This document shows positions 5,954 to 7,528 of a stretch of DNA of 7,528 nucleotides, piece after piece (position 1 is the stretch's first letter; each line of letters starts with the position of its first letter). The stretch comes from Clostridia bacterium. GTDB lineage: Bacteria; Bacillota; Clostridia; Christensenellales; UBA1242. Under the pieces are notes generated by a model. The model ran no database searches. It was not told the DNA's origin and saw only the letters and a list, made by a program, of their open reading frames with translations. Location of the stretch: positions 1 through 7,528 of the forward strand of contig JAFTJJ010000033.1 in assembly GCA_017456465.1 (NCBI GenBank), written 5' to 3'. The position numbers and the translations under genes were made by a program.

Positions 5954-6490
5954 ATGGAACTTAAGGGATCAAGAACAGAAAAAAATCTTTGGGAAGCATT
6001 TGCTGGTGAATCTCAAGCAAGAAATAAATATTCTTATTTTGCAAGCAAAGCAAAGAAAGAAGGATATGAACAAATTGCAGCAATTTTTGAAGGTACTGCA
6101 AACAATGAAAAAGAACATGCAAAAATGTGGTTCAAGCATTTGAACGGAATTGGAACAACTGAAGAAAACCTCAAGGCAGCGGCTGAAGGTGAAAATTACG
6201 AATGGACAAGCATGTACAAAGAGTTTGCTGAAATTGCAAGAGAAGAAGGTTTCCTTCAAATTGCAGCAGAAATGGAAGGCGTTGCAAAAATTGAAAAACT
6301 TCATGAAGAGAGATACACAAAACTTTATGAAAACATGAAAAATGGTGAAGTTTTCAAAAAGGCAACTCAAAACACAATTTGGGAATGCAGAAACTGTGGA
6401 CATGTTCATGTTGGACCAATGGCACCAGAACTTTGCCCAGTGTGCAAACATCCAAAAGCTTACTTTGAAGTAAGAAAAGAAAATTATTAA
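5954..6490 (+). CDS. rbr: Rubrerythrin (NADH-linked peroxidase type, di-iron plus rubredoxin domain)
   Basis: Rubrerythrin is a cytoplasmic peroxidase that reduces hydrogen peroxide in anaerobes, taking electrons from NAD(P)H through rubredoxin-type partners. The 178 residues contain a four-helix ferritin-like domain (about 1-135). Its di-iron ligands can be matched to the Desulfovibrio protein: E19, E52, H55, E80, E83, E114 and H117, with the motifs EKEH (52-55) and EKLH (114-117). A C-terminal rubredoxin-like domain carries the iron site C145-x2-C148 and C161-x2-C164. Domain order is that of classical rubrerythrin, not reverse rubrerythrin, and all ligands are present, so the enzyme should be active. 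AAAGGAG (5938-5944) sits nine bases before the ATG. The gene stands alone between its own strong promoter and the hairpin at 6497-6526. It points to an anaerobic or microaerobic life style. Codon use is rich in AAA, GAA and GCA, as in well-expressed genes of AT-rich genomes. Confidence 0.97.
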   Translation: MELKGSRTEKNLWEAFAGESQARNKYSYFASKAKKEGYEQIAAIFEGTANNEKEHAKMWFKHLNGIGTTEENLKAAAEGENYEWTSMYKEFAEIAREEGFLQIAAEMEGVAKIEKLHEERYTKLYENMKNGEVFKKATQNTIWECRNCGHVHVGPMAPELCPVCKHPKAYFEVRKENY

Positions 6491-6496
6491 TATTTT

Positions 6497-6526
6497 AAGA
6501 AGCCTCTGAAATGTCATAGGTTTTTT
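6497..6526 (+). terminator. Intrinsic terminator after rubrerythrin
   Basis: AAGAAGCCT (6497-6505) can pair with AGGTTTTTT (6518-6526) with two G-T wobbles, and an inner TGA/TCA stem (6507-6509, 6514-6516) continues after one mismatch. The hairpin ends in a run of six T. It is imperfect but correctly placed, seven bases after the rubrerythrin stop codon. Confidence 0.7.
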
Positions 6527-6527
6527 A

Positions 6528-6556
6528 TTGACTAAAATTTCAAAATTGTTTAATAT
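6528..6556 (+). promoter_or_regulatory. Promoter of the short-chain dehydrogenase, adjacent to its start codon
   Basis: TTGACT (6528-6533) is followed after 17 bases by TAATAT (6551-6556). The -10 context, TTGTTTAATATAT, closely matches that of the tRNA promoter at 7412-7440 (TTGTTAATATAT). The expected transcription start, about seven bases after the -10 box, coincides with the ATG at 6563. A TATATT at 6554-6559 with a 20-base spacer is the weaker alternative. Confidence 0.65.
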
Positions 6557-6562
6557 ATTCAC

Positions 6563-7369
6563 ATGGAAAAGAAATATGTTTTGCTCACTGGCGCAACTGG
6601 CGGACTTGGGAAAGCCTTTGCTTATGAGCTTATAAGAAAAAATAAAAATTTAATTTTGACAGCAACAAAACTGGAAAGACTCGAACAATTCAAGACTGAA
6701 CTTTTGGAGATTAATCCAAACATCAGTGTCGTTTGTTGTGAGTGTGATATGTCGAGCGAACAGTCAAGAAAAAAACTTTTTGATTTCGTTTCGAATGGAG
6801 AATTCAAGATTGAAATGCTTATTAATAATGCTGGATACATCACGGAAGGTGAGGTCGCAAGCGTAACGCCTGAAAGCATAAGACAAGCTGTGCGTGTCAA
6901 TTGTGAAGGCACAGCAGACATAACAAAATGGGTGGTTGATCATCACCAAAATGAAGACAAACTTGAAATTCTCACAGTTGCAAGTTTGGCTGCGGAGTAT
7001 CCAATGCCATATATGGCGGTTTATGCTGCCAGCAAGGCGTTTGTGCTTTCATTCATGACAGCGCTCAGGGAAGAAGTGAAAGATAAAAACATTGTTGTTT
7101 CAACAGTTATTCCAAGTGGAATTTATACAACTCAAGCCATGAAAGATGCAATTGCATCACAAGGGCTTGGAGGAAAACTTTCTTCAATGACGCCAGAAAA
7201 AATCGCACAAATTGCACTCAAAAAAATGGGCAAGGCAATTATTGTTCCAGGAACATTTAACAAACTCACAAGGTTTATGAGTGAATTTGCATCATATACG
7301 ATGCTTGCCAAGATTACTGGAAAGAGATGGCGAAAATCTCAAAAGAAAAGAAACATGATTAAAGATTAA
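6563..7369 (+). CDS. Short-chain dehydrogenase/reductase (SDR), classical type
   Basis: This 268-residue protein is a classical SDR, an NAD(P)-dependent oxidoreductase of the cytoplasm. The cofactor-binding motif TGATGGLG is at residues 9-16, NNAG at 88-91, the structural Asn in VNCEG near 113, and the catalytic set is Ser141, Tyr154 and Lys158 (YAASK). A PSG turn at 184-186 takes the place of the common PG motif after the active site. The C-terminus (about 253-268) is strongly basic, with many Lys and Arg. The sequence is of the general DltE/YqjQ-like kind of SDR with no clear substrate, and neighbours do not help because it seems to be transcribed alone. The ATG at 6563 is fixed by the motif at the normal distance from the N-terminus and by a stop codon at 6551, yet no Shine-Dalgarno precedes it. 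No hairpin terminator is evident after the stop; the spacer to the tRNA is AT-rich. Confidence 0.93.
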   Translation: MEKKYVLLTGATGGLGKAFAYELIRKNKNLILTATKLERLEQFKTELLEINPNISVVCCECDMSSEQSRKKLFDFVSNGEFKIEMLINNAGYITEGEVASVTPESIRQAVRVNCEGTADITKWVVDHHQNEDKLEILTVASLAAEYPMPYMAVYAASKAFVLSFMTALREEVKDKNIVVSTVIPSGIYTTQAMKDAIASQGLGGKLSSMTPEKIAQIALKKMGKAIIVPGTFNKLTRFMSEFASYTMLAKITGKRWRKSQKKRNMIKD

Positions 7370-7411
7370 AAGCGTGGGCGTAAAAAAGTTTGTAAAAAAT
7401 TTGAAAATTTA

Positions 7412-7440
7412 TTGACAAATGAAGGTCAATTTGTTAATAT
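7412..7440 (+). promoter_or_regulatory. Promoter of the tRNA-Ala gene
   Basis: A perfect TTGACA (7412-7417) and TAATAT (7435-7440) are separated by 17 bases, with transcription expected to start near 7447. The promoter contains a dyad, ATTGAC (7411-7416) and GTCAAT (7425-7430), separated by eight bases, so the -35 region is one arm of an inverted repeat. The repeat may be fortuitous. Confidence 0.75.
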
Positions 7441-7446
7441 ATAAAA

Positions 7447-7464
7447 GCATTTTGAAATAAATGC
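7447..7464 (+). other. Hairpin in the 5' leader of the tRNA precursor
   Basis: GCATTT (7447-7452) and AAATGC (7459-7464) form a six-pair stem around the loop TGAAAT. It begins at the predicted transcription start and ends six bases before the mature tRNA. It would form part of the leader removed by RNase P, and may protect the precursor or shape its processing. Confidence 0.4.
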
Positions 7465-7470
7465 CCAGTT

Positions 7471-7528
7471 GGGGGTATAGCTCAGTTGGCTAGAGCACCT
7501 GCCTTGCAAGCAGGGGGTCATCGGTTCG
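7471..7528 (+). tRNA. tRNA-Ala(UGC), 3' part outside the window
   Basis: The sequence folds as a tRNA: acceptor 5' strand GGGGGTA (7471-7477), T8 and A9, D arm GCTC...GAGC (7480-7496), anticodon stem CCTGC/GCAGG (7498-7502, 7510-7514), variable loop GGGTC, and the start of the T arm (ATCGG then TTCG). The anticodon TGC at 7505-7507 assigns it to alanine, reading GCN codons. The window ends inside the T loop, so the acceptor 3' strand and any encoded CCA are missing. It could be a single gene or the first of a tRNA or rRNA cluster. Confidence 0.95.

Noticed and set aside
5969..6562. A 197-residue open frame on the - strand opposite rubrerythrin
   Set aside because: Its product is a Phe-, Cys- and Ser-rich string that mirrors the Lys/Glu/Ala-rich codons of rubrerythrin. 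It has no family resemblance, and rubrerythrin on the other strand has a full set of metal ligands and a strong promoter.
7370..7411. Near-repeat GTAAAAAAGTTT / GTAAAAAATTTG after the SDR gene as a regulatory repeat or terminator
   Set aside because: It is low-complexity A/T sequence without a GC stem, and such near-repeats are expected by chance in spacers this AT-rich.
1..7528. CRISPR array, insertion sequence, prophage or toxin-antitoxin locus
   Set aside because: I saw no regularly spaced repeats, transposase or integrase motifs, terminal inverted repeats, or toxin/antitoxin pair. The genes are chiefly chromosomal housekeeping functions.

Overview
The window is AT-rich chromosomal DNA from what looks like a low-GC Gram-positive-type bacterium (Bacillota or a relative), probably an anaerobe. 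The grounds are strong AAGGAG-type ribosome binding sites, sigma70/SigA-like promoters, AT-rich intergenic spacers, all seven stop codons being TAA, and a rubrerythrin gene. Trp is encoded by TGG and no frame needs TGA readthrough, so the standard bacterial code fits. I cannot name a genus from the sequence.

Layout. 1-153: AT-rich leader with a promoter. 154-705 (+): a six-helix membrane protein of DUF1097 type. 728-753: a palindromic bidirectional terminator that it shares with the convergent gene. 760-2586 (-): typA/bipA, a ribosome-associated translational GTPase. 2599-2919 (-): a 106-residue protein directly upstream of typA. Its first 30 or so residues copy the N-terminus of EF-Tu, but its P-loop is broken. 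2945-2964: a hairpin separating that pair from 2993-4357 (-), a CNNM/CorC-type membrane protein with CBS domains. 4439-4481: two overlapping divergent promoters. 4514-5863 (+): an RsmF-type rRNA m5C methyltransferase. 5881-5910: a consensus promoter for 5954-6490 (+), rubrerythrin, followed by a terminator. 6563-7369 (+): a short-chain dehydrogenase/reductase whose promoter sits so close that the mRNA is probably leaderless. 7412-7528 (+): promoter, leader hairpin and the first 58 bases of a tRNA-Ala(UGC) gene that runs off the window.

Most genes are housekeeping (translation factor, rRNA methylation, tRNA, ion homeostasis, peroxide defence), and most have their own promoter. The exception is the EF-Tu-like small gene and typA. 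They are separated by 12 bases, the typA ribosome binding site overlaps the small gene's stop codon, and no good promoter is visible directly before the pair. The small protein is the most unusual item: it keeps the EF-Tu signature around the nucleotide-binding loop but lacks the residues needed for GTPase chemistry, and it carries an unrelated charged tail. It may be a translation-related decoy or regulator coupled to TypA, but that function is inference only.
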